Assembly (NCBI GenBank): GCA_963788325.1
Contig: CAWBGJ010000010.1
Location: forward strand, 1 to 64,000
Source of the DNA: Prado023 sp963788325
GTDB lineage: Bacteria > Actinomycetota > Actinomycetes > S36-B12 > CAIYMF01
Direction: 5' to 3'
DNA length: 64,000 nucleotides
Below are positions 9,644 through 18,392 of this stretch, in pieces. The translations under genes were made by a program, and so were the position numbers. The notes below the pieces were generated by a model, which did no database searches, was not told the origin of the DNA, and saw only the letters and a program-made list of their open reading frames with translations. The stretch's first letter is position 1. Each line of letters begins with the position of its first letter.

Positions 9644-10168
9644 TCAGTCGTCGGGGTCGCTCTCCTCGGGCAGGGTCCAGGCGAGCACGATCGAGGGCAG
9701 GAACAACGCCGTAAACAGCAGACCCGCCCCGCCGAGGTAGATCTGGGCATACGACAGGGTCAACGCCTCGTCCGGTTCGTCAGTGACGGCCAGGAACAGG
9801 CCCAGGACCACAACCGCGATGCAAGCGACCAGGATCCGCCAGGCGACCGCATGGGCGGCGTTGCGCCGCGCCCGGAACTGCTCGTCGAGCAACCGGCTGG
9901 GTGCGGTCGCCACGTACCGCAGCGACCGGCCCATCAGCAGCCCCACCCAACCCAGGGCGACCATGCCGACCACGCCGACGCCCACGTACCGGATTCCCTG
10001 ATCGGACCCCACCAGGACGGCTGCGACCATCATGGCCAGGCAGATCGTGGCCGTGACCGCGGCGAGCACCCGGCGAGCCCGCCGGGTGCGCAACCACCGC
10101 CACCCGTGGTCGTCCATCCCGCGCTTCCAGTCCTGATCCACCAAACCCCGGATCACGTCGAAGGTCAT
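9644..10168 (-). CDS. Four-helix membrane protein
   Basis: 174 residues. Four hydrophobic segments can be seen: VLAAVTATICLAMMVAAVLV, YVGVGVVGMVALGWVGLLM, ILVACIAVVVLGLFLAV and a final IYLGGAGLLFTALFLPSIV. A basic loop follows the second segment (SRLLDEQFRARRNAA). Its start overlaps the stop of the HTH gene upstream (ATGA). HTH plus multi-helix membrane protein pairs of this sort are common in actinobacteria, and the regulator probably controls the pair. No enzymatic motif seen. Confidence 0.65.
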   Translation of the reverse strand: MTFDVIRGLVDQDWKRGMDDHGWRWLRTRRARRVLAAVTATICLAMMVAAVLVGSDQGIRYVGVGVVGMVALGWVGLLMGRSLRYVATAPSRLLDEQFRARRNAAHAVAWRILVACIAVVVLGLFLAVTDEPDEALTLSYAQIYLGGAGLLFTALFLPSIVLAWTLPEESDPDD

Positions 10169-10413
10169 GTGCGCACCCTTCCGACCGTGAACGGTTCCAA
10201 CGCGAACACGTCCTCCACCCGAACCCCCAACAACGCCGCGATCCGCAACGCCAACGCCAGACTCGGCGCGTACTCACCCCGCTCCAGATAGCCCACCGTC
10301 TGGTAGTGCACCCCGACCGCCGCAGCCAACCCAGCACGAGTCAGCCCCGCCGCCCGGCGGAACTCCTCCAACCGGTTGAACACCGGATCCTCATCCTTCG
10401 ACCTACGCCCCAC
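10165..10413 (-). CDS. Small XRE HTH regulator (YdeO/Xre short type)
   Basis: 82 residues from GTG 10413. It is almost only a helix-turn-helix: VFNRLEEFRRAAGLTRAGLA, AAVGVHYQTVGYLERGEYAP, then LALALRIAALLGVRVEDVF. This is the compact class in which the C-terminal helix reads RVEDVFxLEPF. The open frame extends further upstream to 10716, but that part looks non-coding. It is coupled to the membrane protein gene, and palindromes just upstream of the start are likely operator sites. Confidence 0.75.
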   Translation of the reverse strand: MGRRSKDEDPVFNRLEEFRRAAGLTRAGLAAAVGVHYQTVGYLERGEYAPSLALALRIAALLGVRVEDVFALEPFTVGRVRT

Positions 10414-10420
10414 AAGTGCA

Positions 10421-10438
10421 GCATAAATGCTACGTAGC
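10421..10438. promoter_or_regulatory. Candidate operator of the small HTH regulator
   Basis: Immediately upstream of the HTH start lie a 10-base perfect palindrome, GCTACGTAGC (10429-10438), and an overlapping near-palindrome AGCATAAATGCT (10420-10431). A+T content rises locally. Both would cover the promoter of the HTH gene and of the plus-strand gene at 10622. The arrangement suggests autoregulation; no binding is demonstrated. Confidence 0.45.
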
Positions 10439-10621
10439 AGTAATACAACCCCCGGGGTGGCCCAAGGCAATCCCGTGGGGCTGCGACTGGATATCCGTCC
10501 TTCGGGTCCCAGCTGTGGGGCGTGGGGCGCGGATCCGCATGGGTACGGGGCGACTCCCGGAATCCCAGCACCCCCCGGGTGCATGCTGGTCCCGTACGCC
10601 CAAGCCGGACGGGGAGGAATC

Positions 10622-11152
10622 ATGGACCGCGATAACCTCGCAACCACCCGCGGGACTCGGGTCGAACGATCCACCCGACTCGCCGGCGTGCTGCTCCTGA
10701 TCGGCGCGGTGCTCACCCTCTACCTCATCGAGCTCGTCCTGAGCCGATCGCCGGCCAGGGTGGAACTATTCGAGGGCTACGGCCTGGCCGCCCGAGTCCT
10801 GGCACCTGCCGGGGCCATGCTTGTGACCACTTCCCTGGCCATCCGCGCGCTGACCCGCCCCTACAGCAACCCTTCCGCGCGCGCCCAACTCGCTGCCGGC
10901 CTGACCCTGCTCGCCCTGGGACTGCTCCAGATGTCCTTTGGCCCGGAGATCCTTGCCGCCCTCAGCGACCTGCTCGGGCCCACCGCCAACGCCGGCATCC
11001 TCGTTGTCGCGTTCGTCGCCCGCGTGATCTCACTCATCGCCCTGCCGCTGGGCATCGCCTTGCTCGCCACACAGCCCGTCATCCGGCTGGCCCAGACCAG
11101 GCACGCGCACGCCCTGCCAGCGGGTCCCCCCAACATCGAGTCCCTCGACTAA
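10622..11152 (+). CDS. Four-helix membrane protein
   Basis: 176 residues from ATG 10622, with GGGGAGGA ending four bases upstream. Four membrane segments: LAGVLLLIGAVLTLYLIELV, a second around LAPAGAMLVTTSLAIRAL, a third LAAGLTLLALGLLQMSF, and a fourth VISLIALPLGIALLATQ. The tail is short and polar. The open frame upstream of 10622 is not credible. It is divergent from the HTH/membrane pair. No function can be assigned from sequence. Confidence 0.6.
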   Translation: MDRDNLATTRGTRVERSTRLAGVLLLIGAVLTLYLIELVLSRSPARVELFEGYGLAARVLAPAGAMLVTTSLAIRALTRPYSNPSARAQLAAGLTLLALGLLQMSFGPEILAALSDLLGPTANAGILVVAFVARVISLIALPLGIALLATQPVIRLAQTRHAHALPAGPPNIESLD

Positions 11153-11430
11153 CTCCCGCGGCCCGCGCCTGATGCACCACCAACCCGAGCCCACCTCGCC
11201 CTCTCGCGGCTCTGTGACGCCGGCGGTCACGATTTCGGCCGCACATCCGGGAGAACGCGAAAGAGGGCCGCCCCCTTCTGGGCGCTGTGGGGCGCCTCTG
11301 GTCGGATAGGCGTGCCCGCGTCTGTCGATCATCCCAGCCCCCCGAGTGCCGAGGGTCAGCTTGTCCCAGGAGCAGTTCGCACTGCTTCCGCGAGGCCTCG
11401 TTCCTCGGCTGCACGCTTGATCCTGGTTCC

Positions 11431-12466
11431 TCAACTGCGAAAGTACGGGGGCATCCAGCCGAGGTAGGCGTGGTCGGCGAAGCCGCGGATGCTGGTGATG
11501 GCGACGGCTCCGCGCGTGGTGGTGATCATCTTGCCGTTGCCGAGGCTGATGGCGATGTGGCCGGCGCCGCCGCCGATGCGTGAGCTCCATAGGACGATGG
11601 CGCCGCGGGGCGCGTCGAAGTCCCGCGGCCGGTGCATGTATGCCGGGGCGTTGTCCCAGACCTGGTAGGCGTAGTCGATGCTTCCGCCGTCCCACGGTCG
11701 CTGGTAGACGACACGACCGACGAATCGGAGGCAGTAGCCGGCATCACGCCACACCCCGACCTGGGTCAGGGCGTAGGCGACGGCCTGTTCGGCGGTGCGT
11801 CCGTTGCGGTAGCCGGCGGGCAGCATCGCGTCGACTCCGCCGGCGGGCAGGTCGGACGTCGAGGTGTCGGTGTCCGGGGCGAGGCCGAGGGCGTAGTCGG
11901 GACTGGTCGCCAGTGTCCAGATCCGAGCGACGTAGTCACGAACCGCGATCGAGCGCGGCAGCCCTCCTGCAGCCACGACGGCGTCCGGCCCGGCCCGGTA
12001 CGCGGCGAGCGCCAGACTGATCGTCTCGATGTGGTCGCCAGTGCCCAGCCCGGCGGCGAGGACGGTGTCGAGCAGGTGGCACAGGTAACGGCCCTGGGTG
12101 CGGATCGCGTCGCCCGGGTCGAACGGGCTGGCGGTGCCGTCCTCGTCCAGGTCCCCGCCCCACGTCGCCCATGCGTCGGGCGTCAGCTGGGCGATCCCCT
12201 GCGCCCCGGAAGCCGACACAGCGCGGGGATTCCAGTCGCTCTCGACGGCGATCTGGGCGGCGAGCACGCTGGGGTGGATCCTCGGGCACTCCTCGGCCGC
12301 GGCCAGCACGTCGTCCCGGTACTCCTCCGGTACCCCAGGTCCCGAGCGTGACCGGATTCGGCCGCGCCCCGGCAGCCGCCGTGGCGCCGATCACGCCCGT
12401 GAGCAGCAGTGGCACGGTGAGGGTGACTGCGGCACCGATCCCGACCAGCGGTCCGACCGCGCCCAC
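11431..12466 (-). CDS. Lytic transglycosylase-like protein with C-terminal hydrolase-like domain (one frameshift)
   Basis: Composite of two frames. The start GTG 12466 gives a hydrophobic export segment (VTLTVPLLLTGVIGATAAAG). After the shift comes an SLT-type domain with the catalytic glutamate context (IHPSVLAAQIAVESDWNPRA, then GAQGIAQLTPDAWATWG), and then an NlpC/P60-like or CHAP-like C-terminal region with a cysteine (CLRFVGRVVYQRPWDGG) and a histidine context (GAGHIAISLG). Removing one C from the run at 12333-12336 joins the frames (LGTW-VPEEYRDDVL). Enzymes of this kind cut peptidoglycan locally to let a conjugation machine cross the wall. It sits next to the transfer region but on the opposite strand. 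The export segment supports a role outside the membrane. Confidence 0.7.
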
Positions 12467-12481
12467 CCCCGTCGCCCCCAG

Positions 12482-13061
12482 CTACCGGGTGCGCTCGACT
12501 GCTCGCACGGTCATCGGGATCGGCCAGCACGGTCTCGATCACCGACTGGACCCGGAAGTCGCCCAGCGCGCCCAACACCGCGGGCAGGTCATGCCGCGCC
12601 ACCAGATCCCCGAGCTCCGGGGAGGCCAGCGCCTCCAGCACCTCGGGCAGGTCGTCCCGCGCCAGCAGCGCACGCACCCGCGGCTCGGACATGGCCACCA
12701 GGAGCGGCAGCAGGTCGCTGGTCATCCGCCCGGTGTAGTCGGCGGTGAAGTACGACACCGGCACCCGGAATACGTCCGCGAGGGCCTCGACCAGGTTCAA
12801 CCGCGGCTCGGTCCGGACCCCCGACTTCAAGTGCAGGATGTACTGCTTGGTCACCGCCTGACCCCGCGCGGTGCACTCATCGGCCACGTACTGCAGCGTC
12901 CAGCGCTTGCCGTCCAACCGGCGCGTCTCCTCGAACAGCCGGCTCAACCGCTGAGCGAAGTCAACCCGACCACCCCACTCGACGGCTCCACGGCCATCAC
13001 CCAAGGCGCCATCCTCAGCGGGTACGCCCGCGTTACGTTCAACGTCCTGCATGTCGGCCAT
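12482..13061 (-). CDS. HTH regulator, divergent from the transfer operon
   Basis: ATG 13061 with GGAAGGA seven bases upstream. Residues 33-100 carry an XRE-like helix-turn-helix (DFAQRLSRLFEETR, LQYVADECTARG, KQYILHLKSGVRTEPRLNLV), followed by YFTADYTGR and a helical repeat tail (LLPLLVAMSEPRVRALL; LARDDLPEVLEAL). The frame as read continues into the transglycosylase gene. A TAG in the next frame at 12482-12484 is the more likely end and needs one extra base in the sequence, the same error seen elsewhere. This class resembles the EspR-like regulators that read long-spaced sites. Its divergent position makes it the best candidate for control of the conjugation operon. Confidence 0.65.
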
Positions 13062-13246
13062 CTAAGCATCCTTCCGTTGACACGACAATACCCATATCCT
13101 GCTTCACAGCCCATTGATCGGGTGCTATGGTCCCCTTCAACAGTCACCTGATCGGTACGCACCAGTTGACATCAGGCCCCGATCCGGTGGTGCGCCCGGT
13201 GAAGTCAGCCACTCCACCGGCCTACGAACACCGAAAGGATACCCAG
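13062..13246. promoter_or_regulatory. Divergent intergenic region driving regulator and transfer operon
   Basis: 185 bases between the divergent HTH gene and the transfer operon. TTGACA occurs at 13077-13082 and again at 13166-13171 on the plus strand, but neither has a convincing -10 box at 16-18 bases. GAAAGGA at 13232-13238 is a good ribosome binding site for the first transfer gene. The region is less G+C rich than its flanks and is the probable control point for the whole 13-31 kb operon. Confidence 0.45.
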
Positions 13247-13565
13247 ATGCGCCGTTCACTGGCGATCACCATTCCAGCCACCGTCGCGGTAACCCTCGCG
13301 CTCACCGGGACCCCGGCGGCGGCTGACGTCAGCGCAGCCCACCCCGATCCGCCCACCCGGCACCGAGGGCCTGACCACGCTGCTCAACTGGGGCATGTGG
13401 CTGGTCACGTTCGCCGGCATCGTCGGCGTGCTGATCTCCGCCGGGTCGATGATGCTGGCCCACCGCCGAGGTGAAGGCAGCGAGCAAGCCGCCAAGCTCG
13501 GCTGGGTCATGGGCGGCTGCTGCGTGGCCGCCGCGTCCGCCTCCGTCGTCAACGTCCTGCTCTGA
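13247..13565 (+). CDS. VirB2/TrbC-like pilin or small membrane protein (one frameshift)
   Basis: ATG 13247 opens a signal peptide (RRSLAITIPATVAVTLALTG ... AAA). After a frameshift the second half reads LTTLLNWGMWLVTFAGIVGV, a glycine-rich loop, and WVMGGCCVAAASASVVNVLL, ending at TGA 13563-13565. Two hydrophobic helices with a short charged loop between them are typical of VirB2/TrbC-type proteins at the head of type IV secretion operons. Removing one C at 13342-13345 joins the frames. The composite has about 105 residues. First gene of the transfer operon. Confidence 0.6.
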
Positions 13566-13568
13566 CCC

Positions 13569-14354
13569 ATGCCCACCGAACTGGCTGACGCCCTGACCGC
13601 CTACCGCGCTGCGCTGCGCCCCGCCGGCCCCACCGGGCGCCGCGGCAACCGGCGGGCAATGGCCGGAACCGCGCTCCTCCTCGCGGTCCTGGCCGGCGGG
13701 GCGGCAGCCACGGTGCTCCCCGGGACCCCCCCAACCCCGGGTCGAGCACCTCAGCTGGTGGCCGGCGCCACCCCCACTCCCGCGCCGGCCACCAGCACCC
13801 CCGACGCACCGAGCCCTCACATGGCCACCCCGCTGGCCAGCGTCCCGCCCACAACCTGGCGCCGGTGGACCAGCCCCGCTCTGACCACTTGGGTGCCGGC
13901 GATCCCCAGCGCCGGTCCCACCGACCCCGACCGACTCGCCGGGTTCACCCGCACCCCCGAGGGGGCCCTGTCCGCGGCCGCGAGCCTGCACCCGGCCATC
14001 TACTACGCCCGCGACGAGGCCACCTGGACCCAGCTGGCGGACACACGGGTCGCCTGGGCGGACGGCCAACGCGAGCAGCTCGCCGAGGCCCTCACCGAAG
14101 AGTGGAACGCCAACGGCACCCCGACCACCACCGCCGCGCCCGTCGGGTACCGCCTCATCTCCTACTCCCCCGACCGGGCCGAGTTCCGCCTCTGGTGGCG
14201 CTGGCAGCTTCCGGGCGATGCCACGCCGATCCTCGGAGCCCTGGTCATCGTCCTCTGGGATGGCACCGATTGGCGGCTGTGGTTCGACGAACCCGCCATG
14301 GACATGCGCGAACTCGAAACACGCGACTCCTACCTGCCCTGGGGGCCAGCGTGA
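13569..14354 (+). CDS. VirB8-like conjugation protein
   Basis: 261 residues. A cytosolic N-terminus of 30 residues, one membrane helix (AGTALLLAVLAGGAAATVL), a proline/threonine linker, and an external domain of about 150 residues (LTEEWNANGTPTTTAAPVGY ... FRLWWRWQLPGD ... WRLWFDEP). Topology and the NTF2-like strand pattern match VirB8/TcpC proteins that help assemble the channel. The family call rests on topology and operon position rather than on a diagnostic motif. It starts three bases after the pilin-like gene, and its TGA overlaps the GTG of the next gene. Confidence 0.55.
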   Translation: MPTELADALTAYRAALRPAGPTGRRGNRRAMAGTALLLAVLAGGAAATVLPGTPPTPGRAPQLVAGATPTPAPATSTPDAPSPHMATPLASVPPTTWRRWTSPALTTWVPAIPSAGPTDPDRLAGFTRTPEGALSAAASLHPAIYYARDEATWTQLADTRVAWADGQREQLAEALTEEWNANGTPTTTAAPVGYRLISYSPDRAEFRLWWRWQLPGDATPILGALVIVLWDGTDWRLWFDEPAMDMRELETRDSYLPWGPA

Positions 14355-15401
14355 CTCCGCTGCTCGCCACCACCGCCGACATATGCGACGTCCCCGGCCT
14401 CGGCGCCGCCGGCTGCGCTGCCGCCCGCACCCTCGTTGAAGGCCCCATCACCGGCGCGGCCACAAGCGCCGCAACCGGGATCGCCGGCGCGGCGCTCGGC
14501 CAGATAGCCCAAGCGGTGTTCGACGCGTGGTGGTTGATGCAGGCCAAGGTCCTCACCCTGTGGATCGCCACCCCTACCCCCACTGCGGCGGACCTCATCG
14601 CCCCCGGATCGCGCCGGCGGTTACGTCGCCTGGCTTACCCAGTACGTGCTGATCGTCTCGCTGCTGCTGGCGGCCGGGCGCACGATCCTCTCGCGCGACG
14701 CCCGGACCCTGGCCGACTTCGGTCGCACCCTCGCCCTGACGATCGTCATCTCCGCTCTCGGTGTCACCGCGTCGGCCGCCCTGGTCCGCGCAGGTGACGC
14801 GATCGCCGCCGCACTGGTCCGGACCGATCTCGCCGACGCGTTCGGCGGGCCCAGCACTCCGGTCCACGCCGCCGTGGTCACGGCGGGTGGGCCGGCCGGA
14901 CCGCTCGTCCTCGGACTGCTCGGCGCGCTGGCCTCCCTCGTGCAGTTCTTCGTCCTGCTCGCCCGCAACGCCGTTCTGCCCGTGGTCGTGCTGCTGCTGC
15001 CCCTCGCGGCGGCAGCCGGCGGCTCCACCCTGGGCAGGGCGTGGTTCGGGCGACTCGCTGCATGGCTGCTGGCCCTCGCTTTCTACAAGCCCGTCGCGGC
15101 CGTGATCTACGCCGTCGTGCTGCACCAGTCCCGCACCGCCGACACGTTCACCAAGGCCCTGACCGCACTGGTCGGCATGGCCGCCGCTGTGCTCGCCCTG
15201 CCCGCTCTGATCAAGCTGTTCACCCCGACCGCAGCCGGCGGGGGCGGAGGCGGCAGTGGCTACTCGACCGGCATGGCCGCCGGCGCCACCGCACGCGCAG
15301 TCGCCTCCCGTACCGGCGGAGCGGCTCGGGTCGCGCACCCCGCCACCGCCGCGATCGCAGTCGCCACCGCCCTCCCCGCTGCCGCTCGGCGCACCACCTG
15401 A
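14351..15401 (+). CDS. VirB6/TrbL-like polytopic channel protein (one frameshift)
   Basis: GTG 14351 overlaps the previous stop (GTGA). The first half reads DICDVPGLGAAGCAAARTL and the second, in another frame, GGYVAWLTQYVLIVSLLLAA with at least five further hydrophobic helices (VQFFVLLARNAVLPVVVLLL; AWLLALAFYKPVAAVIYAVV). The tail is glycine and alanine rich. Removing one C from CCCCC at 14601-14605 restores the link APDRAGGYVAW. The AFYKPVAAVIYAV segment is characteristic of actinobacterial VirB6/TrbL-like proteins. It forms part of the inner-membrane channel. Confidence 0.7.
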
Positions 15402-15411
15402 CGAGCCCAAG

Positions 15412-16941
15412 ATGACCACTGACACCCTCACCCACGCCCCGGAGGAGTCCGCCGTCCGCTACGGCGGTTGGCACCGGGTGACCAGCCCCGGGATCGGCCC
15501 GCTCGGACTGGCCGGAACGGTCCTGGGCATCGGCGGACTCGTCGTCGCCTTCGTCATGGGAACGCTCGCCTCGCCGAGCGCCGGCCTGGTCCTGGCCATC
15601 ACGGTCGGGCTCGGCCTGCTCCCGCTGGCCCTCACCACCCGCGACGGCCGAAACGGATACGCCTACACCGCCGCCCGCCTCGGGCACGGCTGGGCCCGAC
15701 GGCGCGGCCGCACCCGGTACACCCCGAACCTGCTCGGCGGCCGCACCGGGCTGGGATGGTCCGGCCCATCCCCCGCCCCCGGCCCACTCGCGCGCGCCCA
15801 ACTCCGGGGCGTGATCGTCCCGATCTGGGGTGAGGTCGGCGTCCTGCGCACCCGCAGCGACCGCTGGTCCGTGCTGCTCGACTGCCCCGTCGACGGCGCC
15901 GCCCTCGTCGACGAAGGCACGCTCACCACGTGGGCCGAGCAGTGGGGCCACTGGCTGGGCAACCTGCCCCACGAGGCCCAGATCGTCGGCACCACCGTCA
16001 CCGTCGAGACCTACCCCGACACCGGCGCCACCCTGGCCGCCGAAACCGCCCGACTCAGCTCTCCCGATAGCCCAGTCCTCGCCTCATCCTTCCTCGACGA
16101 GGTCGCCACCAACTGGCCCGGCGGGTCGCACGCCGCGCGATGCTGGATCACCCTGACCTTCACCACCCGTCGCCCGGGCCGTCGGCCCGCCACCCCCGGC
16201 GAGATGGCCGATCTGCTCATCGAGCGGCTGCCCGGCCTGTGCTCCTCGCTCGCCAGCACCGGCGCTGGACGGGCAGTCCCGATGACCCCCGACGACGTCG
16301 TCGCGGTCGTGCGCACCGCCTTCGACCCCTCGGCCGCACCACTCTTCGACGCCGCTGCGGCCACCGGGCACCCGCACGGCCTCGACTTCGCCGATGCAGG
16401 CCCGGTCGCCGCCGTCGACGAGTGGCAGCACCTGCTCCACGACGAGGCAACCAGCGTCACGTACAAGATGACCGCCGCACCCTCCGGCGACGTCACCAGC
16501 CGGGTCCTGGCCCCCCTGCTCGACCCGCGCCCCGGCCTGCTGCGCAAGCGCGTCACCCTCATCTACCGGCATCACGACGCAGCCGACGCCGCCCGCATCG
16601 CCGATGCCGACCTGCGCACCGCGGCCGCCCGCGCTGGCGAGCGACGGGGCCAGATCCGGGCCGAGCACGCCGCAGCCCTCGGCCAGGCGCGCGCCGCGGC
16701 CGACGAGCAGGCCACCGGCGCCGGACTCACTAGACTGTCCCTGCTGGTCACCGCCACCGTGGCCACGGTCGACGAGTTGCCGCTTGCTCGCGCGGCCATC
16801 GAGCAGCTGGCCGCCCAGTCCCGGCTCCGGGTCCGCCCCTGCCTCGGCTCCCAACTCGCCTCCTTCATCGCCGCACTCGGCGTTGGCGTGTTGCCCACCG
16901 ACATCTCCCGCGTCCCCGATGTCCTGCGGGAGGCGTTGTGA
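15412..16941 (+). CDS. SCO6880-family conjugation protein
   Basis: 509 residues from ATG 15412, ten bases after the VirB6-like stop. Two membrane helices near the N-terminus (LGLAGTVLGIGGLVVAFVMG and LVLAITVGLGLLPLAL) are followed by a large cytosolic part with a conserved strand (GVIVPIWGEVGVLRTRSDRW). The protein matches the family known as SCO6880 in Streptomyces, always found next to VirB4- and TraG-like ATPases and thought to act like VirB3 plus the N-terminal part of VirB4. No Walker motif is present. The frame is intact. It overlaps the VirB4-like gene (GTGA). Confidence 0.8.
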   Translation: MTTDTLTHAPEESAVRYGGWHRVTSPGIGPLGLAGTVLGIGGLVVAFVMGTLASPSAGLVLAITVGLGLLPLALTTRDGRNGYAYTAARLGHGWARRRGRTRYTPNLLGGRTGLGWSGPSPAPGPLARAQLRGVIVPIWGEVGVLRTRSDRWSVLLDCPVDGAALVDEGTLTTWAEQWGHWLGNLPHEAQIVGTTVTVETYPDTGATLAAETARLSSPDSPVLASSFLDEVATNWPGGSHAARCWITLTFTTRRPGRRPATPGEMADLLIERLPGLCSSLASTGAGRAVPMTPDDVVAVVRTAFDPSAAPLFDAAAATGHPHGLDFADAGPVAAVDEWQHLLHDEATSVTYKMTAAPSGDVTSRVLAPLLDPRPGLLRKRVTLIYRHHDAADAARIADADLRTAAARAGERRGQIRAEHAAALGQARAAADEQATGAGLTRLSLLVTATVATVDELPLARAAIEQLAAQSRLRVRPCLGSQLASFIAALGVGVLPTDISRVPDVLREAL

Positions 16942-18392
16942 ACCCCACACCGGCGACACGGACCACGCGAACCCTCAGCCGCCCCGGGCTCCGAGGCCAT
17001 CGCTCCCCCGACGGCGGCTACACGCCGGTCATCGACGTCCCACCGGAATGGCGCGGCTCCACCGCCGCGATCGCCGGCCTACGCCCTTTCCCGACGGCCA
17101 GCGCAGCCCCGATGGTCGGCGTCCCACTCGGACCCGCCCCGTCAGGTCGCACCGTCTGTGCCGACCCGATCTCCTGGTTCGAACACGCCCACCTGATCGG
17201 CAACCCCAGCGCGTTCGTGCTCGGCCGGCCCGGGCTGGGCAAGTCCACCCTGGTCCGCCGGATCGTCCTCGGACTGGCCGGCGCTGGAGTCACGCCCCTG
17301 ATCCTCGGCGACCTCAAGCCCGACTACACCGAGCTGGTCAGTGCCCTCGGCGGGCAGGTCATCCGCCTCGGCCGCGGCGGCGGCGTGCTCAACGTCCTCG
17401 ACCCCGGCGGCCTGACGGCAGCCGCCACCAGACTCACCGGACCGGCCGCGGAGCAGATGAACCTCGAAGCCCACAACCGCCGGCTCACCATGGTGCTCGC
17501 GCTCGTGCAGCTCACCCGCTCGGGTCCGATCCACGAGCTCGAGCGCACCGCGCTGGCTGCGGCCCTGCACAGCCTCGCCCAGCGCCCATCACCCGTCGCG
17601 CCGACCCTGCACGACCTGCTCGCCTCGCTGCTCGCTCCCAGCCCCCGGATGCTCGAGCGCACGCTCACCCGCGATCCTGCCGAGTTCACCGACGCACTGC
17701 GAGGGTTGCTCCACTCGGTGCGGCACCTGGTCGACTCGCCACTGGGCGCCATGTTCGCCGGACCCACCACCACCCGGCTCGACCTGACCAGCCCCGCACT
17801 CGCGGTCGATGTCTCTACAGTCCCCACCGACACCGAGTCACAGGCGGCCGCGCTGCTCGCGACGTGGGCCGACGGATTCGGCGCTGTGGAGGCCGCCAAT
17901 GCCCTCACCGACGCAGGGCTGGCACCTCAGCGCAGGTTCCTGATCGTCCTCGACGAGCTCTGGCGGGCACTGCGCGCTGGAGCCGGCATGGTCGATCGGC
18001 TCGACGCCCTCACCCGGTTGAACCGGGCACACGGAGTCGGCCAGGTCATGATCACCCACAGCCTCAAGGACCTCGACGCGCTGCCCGATCCCGCCGACCG
18101 AGCCAAGGCCACCGGGTTCGTGGAACGCGCGGGCATGGTCTTCCTGGGTGGCCTGCCCGAGGTCGAGCTCGCCGGCGTCGCGCGCATCGCCCAGCTGACC
18201 GCGGCGGAGTCCCGTCTGGTCGCGTCCTGGTCGTCGCCGGCCTCGCTGACCGCCCGCCGCACGGACCCGCCGGGCATCGGTCGGTTCCTCATCAAGGTGG
18301 GCGGTCGGCCCGGCATCGAGTTCATGCTCCGGCTCACGGACGCCGAGCGGACGGCCAACGTCCACGACACGAACCAGCGGTGGGCCCGATGA
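16938..18392 (+). CDS. VirB4-like conjugation ATPase
   Basis: 484 residues from GTG 16938. Walker A at about residues 93-103 (LGRPGLGKSTLVRR), Walker B near residue 335 (FLIVLDELWRAL), then a sensor-like QVMITHSLKDLD. It powers substrate transfer and pilus assembly at the inner membrane. It is shorter than classic VirB4 (about 800) because the N-terminal part is carried by the separate SCO6880 protein, which is the normal split in actinobacteria. Overlaps its neighbours by four bases on both sides. Confidence 0.85.
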   Translation: MNPTPATRTTRTLSRPGLRGHRSPDGGYTPVIDVPPEWRGSTAAIAGLRPFPTASAAPMVGVPLGPAPSGRTVCADPISWFEHAHLIGNPSAFVLGRPGLGKSTLVRRIVLGLAGAGVTPLILGDLKPDYTELVSALGGQVIRLGRGGGVLNVLDPGGLTAAATRLTGPAAEQMNLEAHNRRLTMVLALVQLTRSGPIHELERTALAAALHSLAQRPSPVAPTLHDLLASLLAPSPRMLERTLTRDPAEFTDALRGLLHSVRHLVDSPLGAMFAGPTTTRLDLTSPALAVDVSTVPTDTESQAAALLATWADGFGAVEAANALTDAGLAPQRRFLIVLDELWRALRAGAGMVDRLDALTRLNRAHGVGQVMITHSLKDLDALPDPADRAKATGFVERAGMVFLGGLPEVELAGVARIAQLTAAESRLVASWSSPASLTARRTDPPGIGRFLIKVGGRPGIEFMLRLTDAERTANVHDTNQRWAR

